From positions 401,345,886 to 401,409,885 of the forward strand of contig CM077666.1 of assembly GCA_039707655.1 (NCBI GenBank): a stretch of DNA of 64,000 nt. The letters are read 5' to 3'. The notes beneath the pieces were generated by a model, which was given only the letters and a program-made list of their open reading frames with translations, was not told the DNA's origin and did no database searches. The stretch is from Elymus sibiricus. Its lineage: Eukaryota; Streptophyta; Magnoliopsida; Poales; Poaceae. This document shows, piece by piece, positions 46,869-57,479 of this stretch. Position 1 is the stretch's first letter; the number at the start of each line of letters is the position of its first letter. The position numbers and the translations under genes are program-made.

Positions 46869-48067
46869 AGAAAGAAAAGGTCGGGCCTCCCTCCCTTCGT
46901 CCCTGATCGTTGCAGCAGGGGGTAAACGAAGACCGCTTTTAAGCTGCATCCACAAGGGAAGACCCCTTAATTATCATTCGGTAACCGGAGTGGGGATGAA
47001 TGGTAGTGACGTATGTGATACTCTTACTTTGAAAAAGCTACAACCAAATTATGTGCACTTGCAGGCCATAACCTCTCAGTGAGCTCCCTCCATTTTCTCG
47101 ACCATGTCGCCGTTGTCGTCTCTATCTCTGATGTGCGTGTCTTTCATTTACACTCCACTTTGGGCAATGACCACTCTTCACGGAGATATTTTCTCTAGTG
47201 GCATTTTCTACGATCATGTCACTTCCTCAACATAACCTTTTCTCATCACTTTCATGAGCAGACTTCCCTTCGGCGGTAGAACGACGTTTCTCCTTCGGGC
47301 ATGCTCGTCGAGCCAGAGCCTCCCGTCTCCATTCACACTTTGTCCAGTGCAATGACCCCCCCCCCCCCCTTGTTTTGAATGCTCGATGCCACGGGCATGT
47401 GTAATGGCACAACTCCTTGATGTGACTACTCAAGGTTCCCCTCCCGGTTGCTACAGCATTGTCTTGTGGGCCTAACATGTATGCTCTTCAAAGTTTACCC
47501 ATCTGCTCTCTCCTGGCATGATGTGTTGCCTGATAACCTCCTCTCTACTGCTAGTGGTACGCAGTGTGTAGTTATGTCATTACCTGTGCTACATCATTGC
47601 AACCATGCACCTAGATGCATCTGATCTTTAGGTGGATGTCCATTTGCATGTTTGATTATAATACTTATCTCCCTTCGTTAGGAGGCTCTTTGTATTCTGC
47701 GAACCGGTACCACCTCGTCTCGCAACCCCAAGGGGACGCCTAGGAAGCCAAACCTTACCGCCGCCAGCCCCTCCTCCCCGGCAGATTCCTACTGCCGTTG
47801 CCGCCAATGTTGGCCACGATGGCGGCGGCGCCCGACGCCAAAGGTGCTAGGGCAAGAGGGTTGCGACAACTCCCCTATGGGGCGGCTCGTGCGGGGTGGT
47901 TGTGCGTAGATGTCAGGGCGGAGGAATTGGCTGTGCGGGGTGGCTGTGCGCAAATTCAAGGCACATCATCAAGCTTGTAGATATGGCGACAGTGTTCGCT
48001 AAGAAGGTGGTTGTGGGCTGTTTCATGTATTTATTTTGTAAGGCTTTGTTAGATATCTATCTATCTA
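46869..48067. other. Unassigned region
   Basis: No convincing gene. A 14-base C run is at 47356-47369, a GC-rich stretch at 47700-47960 has short coding-like frames without recognised motifs, and an (ATCT)n run sits at ~48052-48068 at the border of the Helitron array. Confidence 0.5.
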
Positions 48068-48988
48068 TCCTCTATAACACTAAGCTCCCTAGTTTTAAAG
48101 AGCCCACATTCAATTGAGGTCTCCAATTAGAATTGGGTCACCCGATTTTGACCGGGTCAACAATTTCTCAAAGCTCTCTCATTCAATTCTTTTATACTAT
48201 ATACTATTCTTTCTAAATTTTTAAGGCCTCACAATTAATTAAGGTATTCAATTTAGAATTGGGTCAACCGATTTTGACCGGATCAACACTTTCTCAAGCT
48301 CTCTCATTCAATTCTTTTAATTCACTATGTTCCTTAATTTTGAAGCTCTTTCATTCAATTGAGGTATTCAATTTTGGATTTGGTTTACGATTTTGACCGG
48401 GCCAACGATTTTTCAAATCAATCAGCAGCAACCGGCCTATAAAAATGTATCAATCCTGCACACCCTCCCACCACCTGGAAAAAAGAAGCGTCACCATGTG
48501 ATATTGTAGCACCAATATAATAGTACATGCGACCACCGACATAGAAATTTCCCTACGTAAATATAGGTTGGTTAGCGGATAACACAAAATCACACCATGA
48601 AAGGCCCACCAAATAACCGAATTATAAATAAAAATAAAACACACTCTATCATTTCCACATCCGCCAAACTAAATATTCCATGGGTCAAAATATAAGGGGT
48701 GTTAGTTTTGTAGAAAGTCAAATTTCTTTAAATTTGACCAAGTTCAGAGCAAAAATATCGACATCCACAATATTAAACAAAAAAAGTATGGAAATTCATT
48801 TCATGATGAATTTAAAAATACCGATTTGATATTATGGATTTTGATATATTTCTCTACAAATTTGATCAAAGTTAAAAGGTTTGACTTTTCAAAAAAGTAA
48901 TACATCTTATATTTTGAAACAGAGTGATTATTTTTTGAAGAAACTCAACAACACGAACGGCGCAGCAAAGCGCGCCCAACCCTTCTAG
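48068..48988 (+). mobile_element. Helitron copy 2
   Basis: 5' end TCCTCTATAACAC preceded by A; 3' end CAACCCTTCTAG at 48988. Just upstream is the hairpin GGCGC-AGCAAAGC-GCGCC, eight bases before CTAG, as expected for a Helitron tail. 921 bp, no helicase coding: non-autonomous. Three internal GACCGGGTCAAC-type blocks repeat every ~120 bp. Confidence 0.7.
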
Positions 48989-49890
48989 TCCTCTATAACA
49001 CTATGCTCCCTAGGTTTAAAGAGCCCACATTCAATTGAGGTCTCCAATTGGAATTGGGTCACCCGATTTTGACCAGGTACACAATTTCTCAAAGCTCTCT
49101 CATTTAATTCTATTATACTATACATTATGCTTCCTAATTTTTAAGGTCTCACAATTAATTGAAGTTTTCAATTTAGAATTGGGTCACCCAATTTTGACCG
49201 GGTCAACAATTTCTCAAGGAGCTCTCCCATTCAATTTTTTTAATTCCATATGTTCCCTAATTTTGAAGATCTTTCATTCAATTGAGGTATTCAGTTTTAA
49301 ATTTGGTTTACGATTTTGACTGGGCCAATGATTTTTCAAATCAGTCGGCAACAACCGGCCTATAAAAATATATCAATCCCGCACGCCCTCCCACCACCCA
49401 GAAAAAACAAGTGCCACCATGTGATACTATAGCATCAATATAGTACATGCAATCACCTACGCCGAAATTTCCCCACATAATATGCGTTGGTTAGCGGATA
49501 ACACAAAACCACACCACGAAAGGCCCATCAAATCACCGCATTGTAAATAAAAATAAAACACACTCCATCATTCCCCCCCCCCCCACCCGCCAAACAAAAT
49601 ATTCTATCATTCCTGAATATAAGGGGTATTAGTTTTTTGGAAAGTCAAATTTCTTTAACTTTGACCAAGTTCAGAGAAAAAATATCGAGATCCACAATAG
49701 TAAACAAAAAAGTATGAAAATTCATTTGATGATGAATCTAATCATACCAATTTGATATATTTCTCTATATATTTGATCAAACTTAAAAGGTTTGACTTTG
49801 TACACCTTATATTTTGAAACAGAGTGAGTAATTATTTTTAAGAAACCCAACAACACCAACGGCGCAGTAAAGCGCGCCCAACCCTTCTAG
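48989..49890 (+). mobile_element. Helitron copy 3, directly joined to copy 2
   Basis: It begins TCCTCTATAACAC immediately after the CTAG of copy 2 and ends CAACCCTTCTAG at 49890 with the hairpin stem preserved (GGCGC...GCGCC). 902 bp; contains a 14-base C run near 49573 and the same internal MITE. Confidence 0.7.
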
Positions 49891-50374
49891 TAAATACACT
49901 ATGCTCCCTAATTTTTAAGGTCTCACAATTGAGGTATTAAATTTGGAATGGGTCACCTGATTTTATCTGGGTCAATAATTTTCCAAGGAGCTCCCTCATT
50001 CGTTTAATTCAGTATGCTCCCTAATTTTGAAACTTATTCAATTGAGATATTTAATTTTGAAATTGGTTTATGCTCCCTAATGTTTGAGGCCTCAAAATTA
50101 ATTGAGGTCTTCAATTTGAAATTGGGTCACCTGATTTTAGCCGGGTCAATAATTTCTCAATGAGCTCTCTCATTCAATTCTTTTAATTCACTATGCTCCT
50201 TTATTTTATAGCTTATTCCAATGATGTATTCAACTTTGGATTTGGTGCACGATTTTGACCAGGTCAATGATTTTTCAAATTAAATTGGCAGCAACCGGCC
50301 TATAAAAACATATCAATCCCTCACACCCTCTCACCACTAGGCAAAAGAAGCGCCAACATGTGATATTAGAGCAC

Positions 50375-51389
50375 TGATACGTCTCCAACGTATCTATAAT
50401 TTTTTATTGTTCCATGCTGTTATATTATCAATCTTGGATGTTTTTATATACAATTACAGCAATTATATATCATTTTTTGGGACTAACCTATTAACTTAGT
50501 GCCCAGTGCCAGTTGCTGTTTTCTGCCTGTTTTTGGTTTTACAGAAAATCAATACCAAACGAAGTCCAAATGCAACGAAACTTTTTGGAGATTTTTTTCT
50601 GGACAATACCAACACTAGAAGCTTTGGGAGAAGACCAGACGCCAGAGGAGGTGGCCACGAGCCACCAGGGCGCGCCTGGGGGGGCAGGCGCGCCCTCGTG
50701 CCTCATGGGCCCACCTCAGCTCCGTTTGACCTAATTCCACCACTATAAATTCCCAAAAATCGGGAAACCAACACAGGAGTCCACGAAATACTTTTTCCGC
50801 TGCCGCAAGTTTCTATTCTCGAGAGATCCCATCTGGAGGCCTTTTCCGGTGCTCCGCCGGAGGGGGAATCGATCACGGAGGGGCTCTACATCAACCTTGC
50901 TGCCCTTCCGATGATGCGTGAGTAGTTTACCACAAACCTTCGGGTCCATAGTTAGTAGCTAGATGGCTTCTTTTCTCTTTTTGATCTTCAATACACAGTA
51001 GTTTGTCTACCCACCGTATGCTATTTTCTTGAGAGAAGCCTCTAGTGAAAACTATGGCCCCCGGGGTCTATCTAAATCATTTACTAAAACCCTAAAAATA
51101 CTTGCTGCACTTTCTCTTTATTTATTTTATTTTGTATTTTTGTTTCAATCTATCTATCTATCACCATACAATTTAATCTTGCAATTGACCGCCGAGGGAT
51201 TGACTACCCCTCGTTTGCGTTGGGTGCAAGGATTTGTTGTTTGTGTGCAGGTACTGCTAACGAGGTGTTGCGTGATTCTCCTACTGGATTGATAACCTTG
51301 GTTTCATAACTGAGGGAAATACTTACCACTACTATGCTGCATCATCCCTTCCTCTTCGGGGAAAATACCAACGCATGCTACAAGTAGCA
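50375..51389 (+). repeat. 5' LTR of Athila D, internally deleted
   Basis: 1015 bp against 1566 bp for the 3' LTR; ~550 bp are missing at ~50994, where TTCAATACA joins CAGTAGTTTG. The deletion overlaps but does not share breakpoints with that in Athila A. Confidence 0.9.
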
Positions 51390-51593
51390 GGAAGAATTTC
51401 TGGCGCCGTTGCCGGGGAGACATCATCAACATCTATCAAGTACCTTTGCATAAACTCTCATCTCCTTGCATTTATTTTATTTGCCTCTCGTTTTCCCCAC
51501 TTCTAAAAAGTTTTTACAAAAACACAAAAATATTTTCCATTTGCCTTTTTCTTGTTTGCTTGTTTGCTTGCTTGTTACCTTGTTTGCTTAATC

Positions 51594-52745
51594 ATGATGC
51601 CCCGAGAGAATTATCATGATACTTCTTATTATAAAATTTTGTCCGAAATTGAGAAAAACACTAAAGATTACATGACTACACAGTTTGAGCACAACAAATT
51701 TTTTACCGAGGAACTCAAAGAACACTCTACTTTATTGGATGCTATTGCAAAACAACTCGATGATGTTAGTAAAGAAGTTGCTAATCTGCAATCTCAATTT
51801 GCTCTTACTGAAAATTTGCTAGGAAAAATTTCTGATGCGCAAGCTACGCTAGTAAATCAAATGGCAGCTAAGCCGGAATCATTAGAACATAGTAATGATG
51901 AGGATATTAAAATGATTGGTGTTTCATCTATTGATTCTTTGTTTAGCAATATAAAACTTGATGAAAAGGGGACTGAAGAAGAGTTAACTTTAGCTAGTAG
52001 GCGTTCCCATAATTCGGAGGGTGAAAATCTTAATGAAAAAATTGCTAAAAGTGGGTTTGGAGAGGTAAAAACTTTAAATAGCGATGTGCCCACTCTCTTG
52101 GATTACAAAGATTTCAATTATGATAATTGTTCTTTGATTGAGTGCATTTCTTTGTTACAATCCATGTTAAATTCACCCAACGCTTATGAGCAAAACAAGG
52201 CTTTTACTAAACACATCGTAGAAGTAATGATGAAGGCGTTAGAAGAAAAGTTAGAATTAGAAATTTCAATTCCTAGAAAATTATATGATGAATGGGAACC
52301 CACCATTAAAGTTAAAATTAAAAATTATGAGTGCAATTCTTTATGTGATTTGGGTGCTAGCATTTCCACAATTCCAAAATCTTTATGTGATGTGCTATGT
52401 TTCACCAATATAGACGAATGTTCTCTTAATTTGCACTTGGAGGATTCTACTATTAAAAAGCCTTTGGGTAGAATTAATGATGTTCTTATTCTTGCAAATA
52501 GGAACTATGTGCCCATTGATTTTATTGTACTTGACATTGAATGCAATTCTTCTTGCCCCATAATACTTGGTAGACCGTTCTTACGAACCTTTGGTGCCGT
52601 TATTGACATGAAAGAAGTGAATATAAAATTTCAGTTTCCATTAAAAAATGGTATGGAGCATTTCCCTAGGAAAAGAATTAAAGCACCATATGAATCAATT
52701 ATGAGGGCTACTTATGGAATCAACTTGAAAGATGACAATACTTGA
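51594..52745 (+). CDS. Athila D coiled-coil head fused to aspartic protease, intact ORF
   Basis: About 383 residues from MMPRENYHDTS; the frame is open from 51552. Residues ~1-98 form a coiled-coil head (FFTEELKEHSTLLDAIAKQL, DVSKEVANLQSQ) unlike A or E. From SNDEDIKMIGVSSID (~51892) it follows the module shared with both: an acidic linker, the NSPNAYEQNKAFTKHIVEVM block, the protease core LCDLGASISTIP, CPIILGRPFLRT, and a basic tail (HFPRKRIKAP) ending at TGA 52745. No stop or frameshift. The active-site triad reads DLG rather than the common DTG/DSG. No nucleic-acid-binding knuckle, so it is not a full gag. Expression is unknown. Confidence 0.8.
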   Translation: MMPRENYHDTSYYKILSEIEKNTKDYMTTQFEHNKFFTEELKEHSTLLDAIAKQLDDVSKEVANLQSQFALTENLLGKISDAQATLVNQMAAKPESLEHSNDEDIKMIGVSSIDSLFSNIKLDEKGTEEELTLASRRSHNSEGENLNEKIAKSGFGEVKTLNSDVPTLLDYKDFNYDNCSLIECISLLQSMLNSPNAYEQNKAFTKHIVEVMMKALEEKLELEISIPRKLYDEWEPTIKVKIKNYECNSLCDLGASISTIPKSLCDVLCFTNIDECSLNLHLEDSTIKKPLGRINDVLILANRNYVPIDFIVLDIECNSSCPIILGRPFLRTFGAVIDMKEVNIKFQFPLKNGMEHFPRKRIKAPYESIMRATYGINLKDDNT

Positions 52746-55250
52746 AACTATGCATTATGCCTAGATAGGGGCATAAAACAATAGCGCTTGTTGGGAGGCA
52801 ACCCAATGAATAAAATAAATTTTTACCTTTTGTTTCTGTTATTGTGTTTTTTCACAATTATGCTACTGGTATGATTGAGTTTTTGTGTTTTTAATTAGTG
52901 TTTGTGCCAAGTAAAGCCTTTAGGATGATTTGGAAGATAGTATAATTGATACTGTTTGGAAAACAGAATGTTTTGCGTTCAGTGCTGGAATTTTGGTTCT
53001 GTACTGGAGAGTCAGAAAAATCTGAAATTTTTACAAAGTATTGGTATATGAATTTCCCACGTTTTACTAATTTTTCAGAATTTTTGAAGTTAAATAAGTA
53101 TGGCTTTTAAATAGATTGCTACAGACTGTTCTGTTTTTGACAGATTCTGTTTTTGATGCACTACTTGCTTGTTTTGATGAATCTATGGATTGTATCGGGG
53201 GGTATAAGCCATGGTGAAGTTAGAGTACAGTAGGTATAATGCAAAAATAAAATATGAATGGGTTTGCAACAGTACTTAAAGTAGTGATTTATTTTGTTAT
53301 ACTAACGGATCTCACGAAGGTTTTGTTGAGTTTTGTGTGATTGAAGTTTTCAAGTTTTGGGTGAGATCACGATGGATGAAGGAATAAGGAGTGGCAAGAG
53401 CCTAAGCTTGGGGATGCCCGAGGCACCCCAAGGTAATATTCAAGGAAGACTCAAGCGTCTAAGCTTGGGGATGCCCCGGAAGGCATCCCCTCTTTCTTCT
53501 ACCAACCATCGGTAATTTTACTTGGAGCTATATTTTTATTCGTCACATGATACGTGTTTTACTTGGAGAGTCTTGTATTATATGAGTCTTTGCTTTGTTT
53601 GCATTTTAGTTTGTCACAATCATCCTTGCTGAACACACCAATTTTGAGAGAGCCACACGTTCATCATGATTTGTTAGAATACTCTATGTGCTTCACTTAA
53701 AATTTTTGAGCTAGGCAGTTGCTCTAGTGCTTCACTTAAATCTTTTTGAGCACGGCGGTGGCTAAATTTTGAAGAAATGAACTCTCATGCTTCACTTATA
53801 TTATTTTGAGAGTTGATAAGATTAAAATTTTGAAGAAATGAATTCTCATGCTTCACTTATATTATTTTGAGAATTGATAAGATTAAAATTTTGAAGAAAT
53901 ATTTGCACTCTCATGCTTCACTTAAATCTTTTTGAGAGTTGATGATAGTAACGGTAATTTGCACAAGATATGAATTTGGTCCCAAAGTGATGAATATTCA
54001 AGAGGGATATAATAAAAACTTTCATATAGATCATTGGATATGAAAAGTATGATTCCTTGCAATAGTTTTGCGATATGGAGATGATGATATGTGAGTCATC
54101 TTAGTGAGTAATTGTGATTTAGTAAGAATATTAGTGTTAAGGTTTGTGATTCCCTATGCATGCACATCAAGTCAATAGTTATGCACCGAAATTATATCCT
54201 ACTTATGGTGCATTATTCGATGTTAGTTGTGTTCAATGCATGTTTATGACCGTTTTCGCTTTTTGGTTGGTTGCTTCTCAATCTATTTGCTAGACTTCAT
54301 TTGTACTAAGCGGAAATACTGCTTGTGCATCCAAAATCCTTAAACCCAAGTTGTGCCAAATGAGTCCACTATATCTACCTATATGCGGTATTGCCATGCC
54401 GTTCCAAGTAAATTTGCGTGTGCCAACTCTAATTTTCAAAATAATTTTTCCGTTTTGTGTGCCCGTACCGCTCATGAAGCGGCAGGGGGTGGCCATTATT
54501 TTCCATGCTAGGTGTGTTATTCTCACGATGAATGTTTATTCACTTGTCATTACACGAGAGAGTGGTTGGTAATAGGGATGCCCAGTCCCACAATGAAATC
54601 AAAAATAATAACAACAAAATTCCTTGGAAAGTGATGCTTTGGAGGGCACCCGTGGATACGGCTAGCCATGGATTGTGAAAGAATGGTGGAAAGGAAATAA
54701 ATTTTACTTTCTGTTTGGGAACCGCCTATGATGTGTCTAGCATGGAAAATATTGGGAATTCTCGGTCCTTTTCGTTGACAGGAAAAGCATGCCTCTCAAA
54801 ATATTTTATCTCTTTAATTTCAGCCTTGAGCTCTGGCACATTAGCAAATCTCTGCTTCCCTCTGCGAAGGGCCTATATATTTACTTTTATCCAATTTTTA
54901 TTTTTATCTGAGTCTCCATCTTCTCTTATAAAGCACCAACTAGAAAGCACTATTGTCATACTTGTGCATTGTGTGTAGCTAATATTTGAGTGTGTTTCAT
55001 GAATGGATCAATGATTGAGCATAATGGGCTAGGGATAACTTTCTTTAGCGTTGAAATTTTGAAAGACATGGTTGCTTGTTAGCATGCTTGAGTATTTATA
55101 TCTTTATGTCAAATTATAGACTATTGCTTTGAATCATTCAAGTCCAATGTCCATGCTATAAAAGAAAAGAATATGTGATGAATATGATAGGCAGCATTCC
55201 ACATCAAAAATTCTGTTTTTATCATTTACCTACTCGAGGACGAGCAGGAA
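52746..55250 (+). other. 3' non-coding internal region of Athila D
   Basis: Same order of motifs as in A: a TTGGG/CCCAA hairpin at ~52791-52806; PPT-core hairpins at ~53405-53432 and 53467-53490 (perfect 9-bp stem); GCTTCACTTA motifs; a D-specific minisatellite at 53764-53944; and the purine tract at ~55251-55266 before the 3' LTR. Confidence 0.7.
53764..53944 (+). repeat. ~60-bp minisatellite in Athila D (three copies)
   Basis: Three copies of AAATTTTGAAGAAAT, CTCTCATGCTTCACTTA and TTTTGAGAGTTGATAAG. Athila A has a single copy at the equivalent place (~37150-37205), so this is an expansion in D. Confidence 0.7.
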
Positions 55251-55266
55251 TTAAGCTTGGGGATGC

Positions 55267-56832
55267 TGATACGTCTCCAATGTATCTATAATTTTAGATT
55301 GTTCCATGCTGTTATATTATCAATCTTGGATGTTTTTATATACATTTACAGCAATTATATATCATTTTTTGGGACTAACCTATTAACTTAGTGCCCAGTG
55401 CCAGTTGATGTTTTCTGCCTGTTTTTGGTTTTATAGAAAATCAATACCAAACGAAGTCCAAATGCAATGAAACTTTTTGGAGATTTTTTTCTGGACAATA
55501 CCAACACTAGAAGCTTCGGGAGAAGACCAGACGCCAGAGGAGGTGGCCACGAGCCACCAGGGCGCGCCTGGGGGGGCAGGCGTGCCCTGGTGCCTCGTGG
55601 GCCCACCTCAACTCCGTTTGACCTAATTCCACCACTATAAATTCCCAAAAATCGGGAAACGAACACAGGAGTCCACGAAATACTTTTTCCGCCGCCGCAA
55701 GTTTCTGTTCTCGAGAGATCCCATCTGGAGGCCTTTTCCGGTGCTCCGCCGGAGGGGGAATCGATCACGGAGGGGCTCTACATCAACCTTGCTGCCCTTC
55801 CGATGATGCGTGAGTAGTTTACCACAGACCTTCGGGTCCATAGTTAGTAGCTAGATGGCTTCTTCTCTCTTTTTGATCTTCAATACAATGTTCTCCTCGA
55901 TGTTCTTGGAGTTCTATCCGATGTAATCACTTTTTGCGGTGTGTTTATTGGGATCCGATGAATTGTGAGTTTATGATCAGATTATCCATGAATATTATTT
56001 GACTCTTCTCTGATCTCTTTTATGCATGATTATTATAGCTTCATATTTCTTCTCTGATCTATTGATTTGGTTCGGCCAACTAGATTGATTTATCTTGCCA
56101 TGGGAAGAGGTGCTTTGTAATGGGTTCGATCTTGCGGTGCTCAATCCCAGTGATAGAAAGGGACATGACACGTATGTATCGTTGCTATTAAGGGTAAAAA
56201 TATGGGGTTTATTCATGCGTGAGTTTACTTTTTCTACATCATGTCATCTTGCTTAAGGCGTTACTCCGTTCTTTATGGACTTAATACACTAGATGCATGC
56301 TGGATAGCGGTCGATGTGTGGAGTAATAGTAGTAGATGCAGGCAGGAGTCGGTCTACTTGTCTCGGACGTGATGCCTATATACATGATCATTGCCTTGGA
56401 TATCGTCATGATTATTTGCTTTTCTATCAATTGCCCAACAGTAGTTTGTCTACCCACCGTATGCTATTTTCTTGAGAGAAGCCTCTAGTGAAAACTATGG
56501 CCCCCGGGGTCTATCTAAATCATTTACTAAAACCGTAAAAATACTTTCTGCACTTTTTCGTTATTTATTTTATTTTGTATTTTTGTTTCAATCGATCTAT
56601 CTATCACCATACAATTTAATCTTGCAATTGACCGCCGAGGGATTGACAACCCCTCGTTTGCGTTGGGTGCAAGGATTTGTTGTTTGTGTGCAGGTACTGC
56701 TAACGAGGTGTTGCGTGATTCACCTACTGGATTGATAACCTTGGTTTCATAACTGAGGGAAATACTTACCTCTACTGTGTTGCATCATCCCTTCCTCTTC
56801 GGGGAAAATACCAACGCAAGCTACAAGTAGCA
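55267..56832 (+). repeat. 3' LTR of Athila D
   Basis: 1566 bp, TGATACGTCTCC to AAGTAGCA, preceded by AATTAAGCTTGGGGATGC. It keeps the segment absent from the 5' copy. Confidence 0.9.
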
Positions 56833-57317
56833 AGCACCAATATAGTACATGCAGACATTGATGCAGAAAATTTTCGCACATAAGTATGGGTTGATTAGCA
56901 GATAACACAGAATCACAGCACGAAAGACCCACCAAAACACTGCATTATAAATAAAAAGAAAACACACTCCATCATCTCCCTCACCCACCAAACCAAATAT
57001 TCCCTCAATTTGAAAATATAAGGTGTATTAGTTTTCTGAAAAGTCATATTTCTTTAACTTTGACTAAGTTCAGCGCAAAAAAATGTCGAAACCCACAATA
57101 CTAAATGAATAAAACATGAAAGTTCATTTCATGATGAATCTAATGACACCGATTTGATATTGCGGATATTGATACGTTTCTCTTAAATTTGGTCAAATTT
57201 AAAGAGTTTGGACTTTTCTAACAAACTAATACATCTTATATTTTGAAATAGAGGGAGTAGAAAAATTATGAAAACTCAGCAAGACCGACGGCGCAGCAAA
57301 GCACCCAACCCTTCTAG

Positions 57318-57479
57318 TAATATAATAAAGATGAATGTATGCGTCGCTCGATGCAGAGGCCGGTGGTTATCCTCCTTTTTCAAGAAAAAAAATCTCCCTT
57401 CCTTAGGCAATTGATTTATTGGGAAGTAAGTCTGAGACAACCTAACAATGAGCAAGTTGTGCGAAAGACATAAACGTAC
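57318..57479. repeat. Flank segment duplicated from or with 42961-43125
   Basis: Begins TAATATAATAAAGATGAATG after the Helitron CTAG and ends GAAAGACATAAACGTA; beyond that the two copies differ completely. Confidence 0.65.

Larger units (their letters stand above)
50375..56832 (+). mobile_element. Athila D, complete non-autonomous element
   Basis: 5' LTR 50375-51389, internal 51390-55266, 3' LTR 55267-56832, duplication AGCAC (50370-50374 and 56833-56837). tRNA-Asp primer site from 51401. One intact ORF (51594-52745), no polymerase, then 2.5 kb of conserved 3' non-coding sequence. Confidence 0.9.
49891..57317 (+). mobile_element. Helitron copy 4, split by Athila D
   Basis: 49891-50374 plus 56838-57317, about 964 bp after removing Athila D and one copy of the AGCAC duplication. 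The 5' edge (TAAATACACTATGCTCC) is diverged from copies 2 and 3. The 3' end CCCAACCCTTCTAG is at 57317, with part of the hairpin lost (GCGCAGCAAAGCACCC). Confidence 0.65.

Noticed and set aside
47700..47980. Possible small gene in a GC-rich patch
   Set aside because: Only a 60-codon frame, Ala/Gly-rich, no splice or promoter signal that could be trusted.
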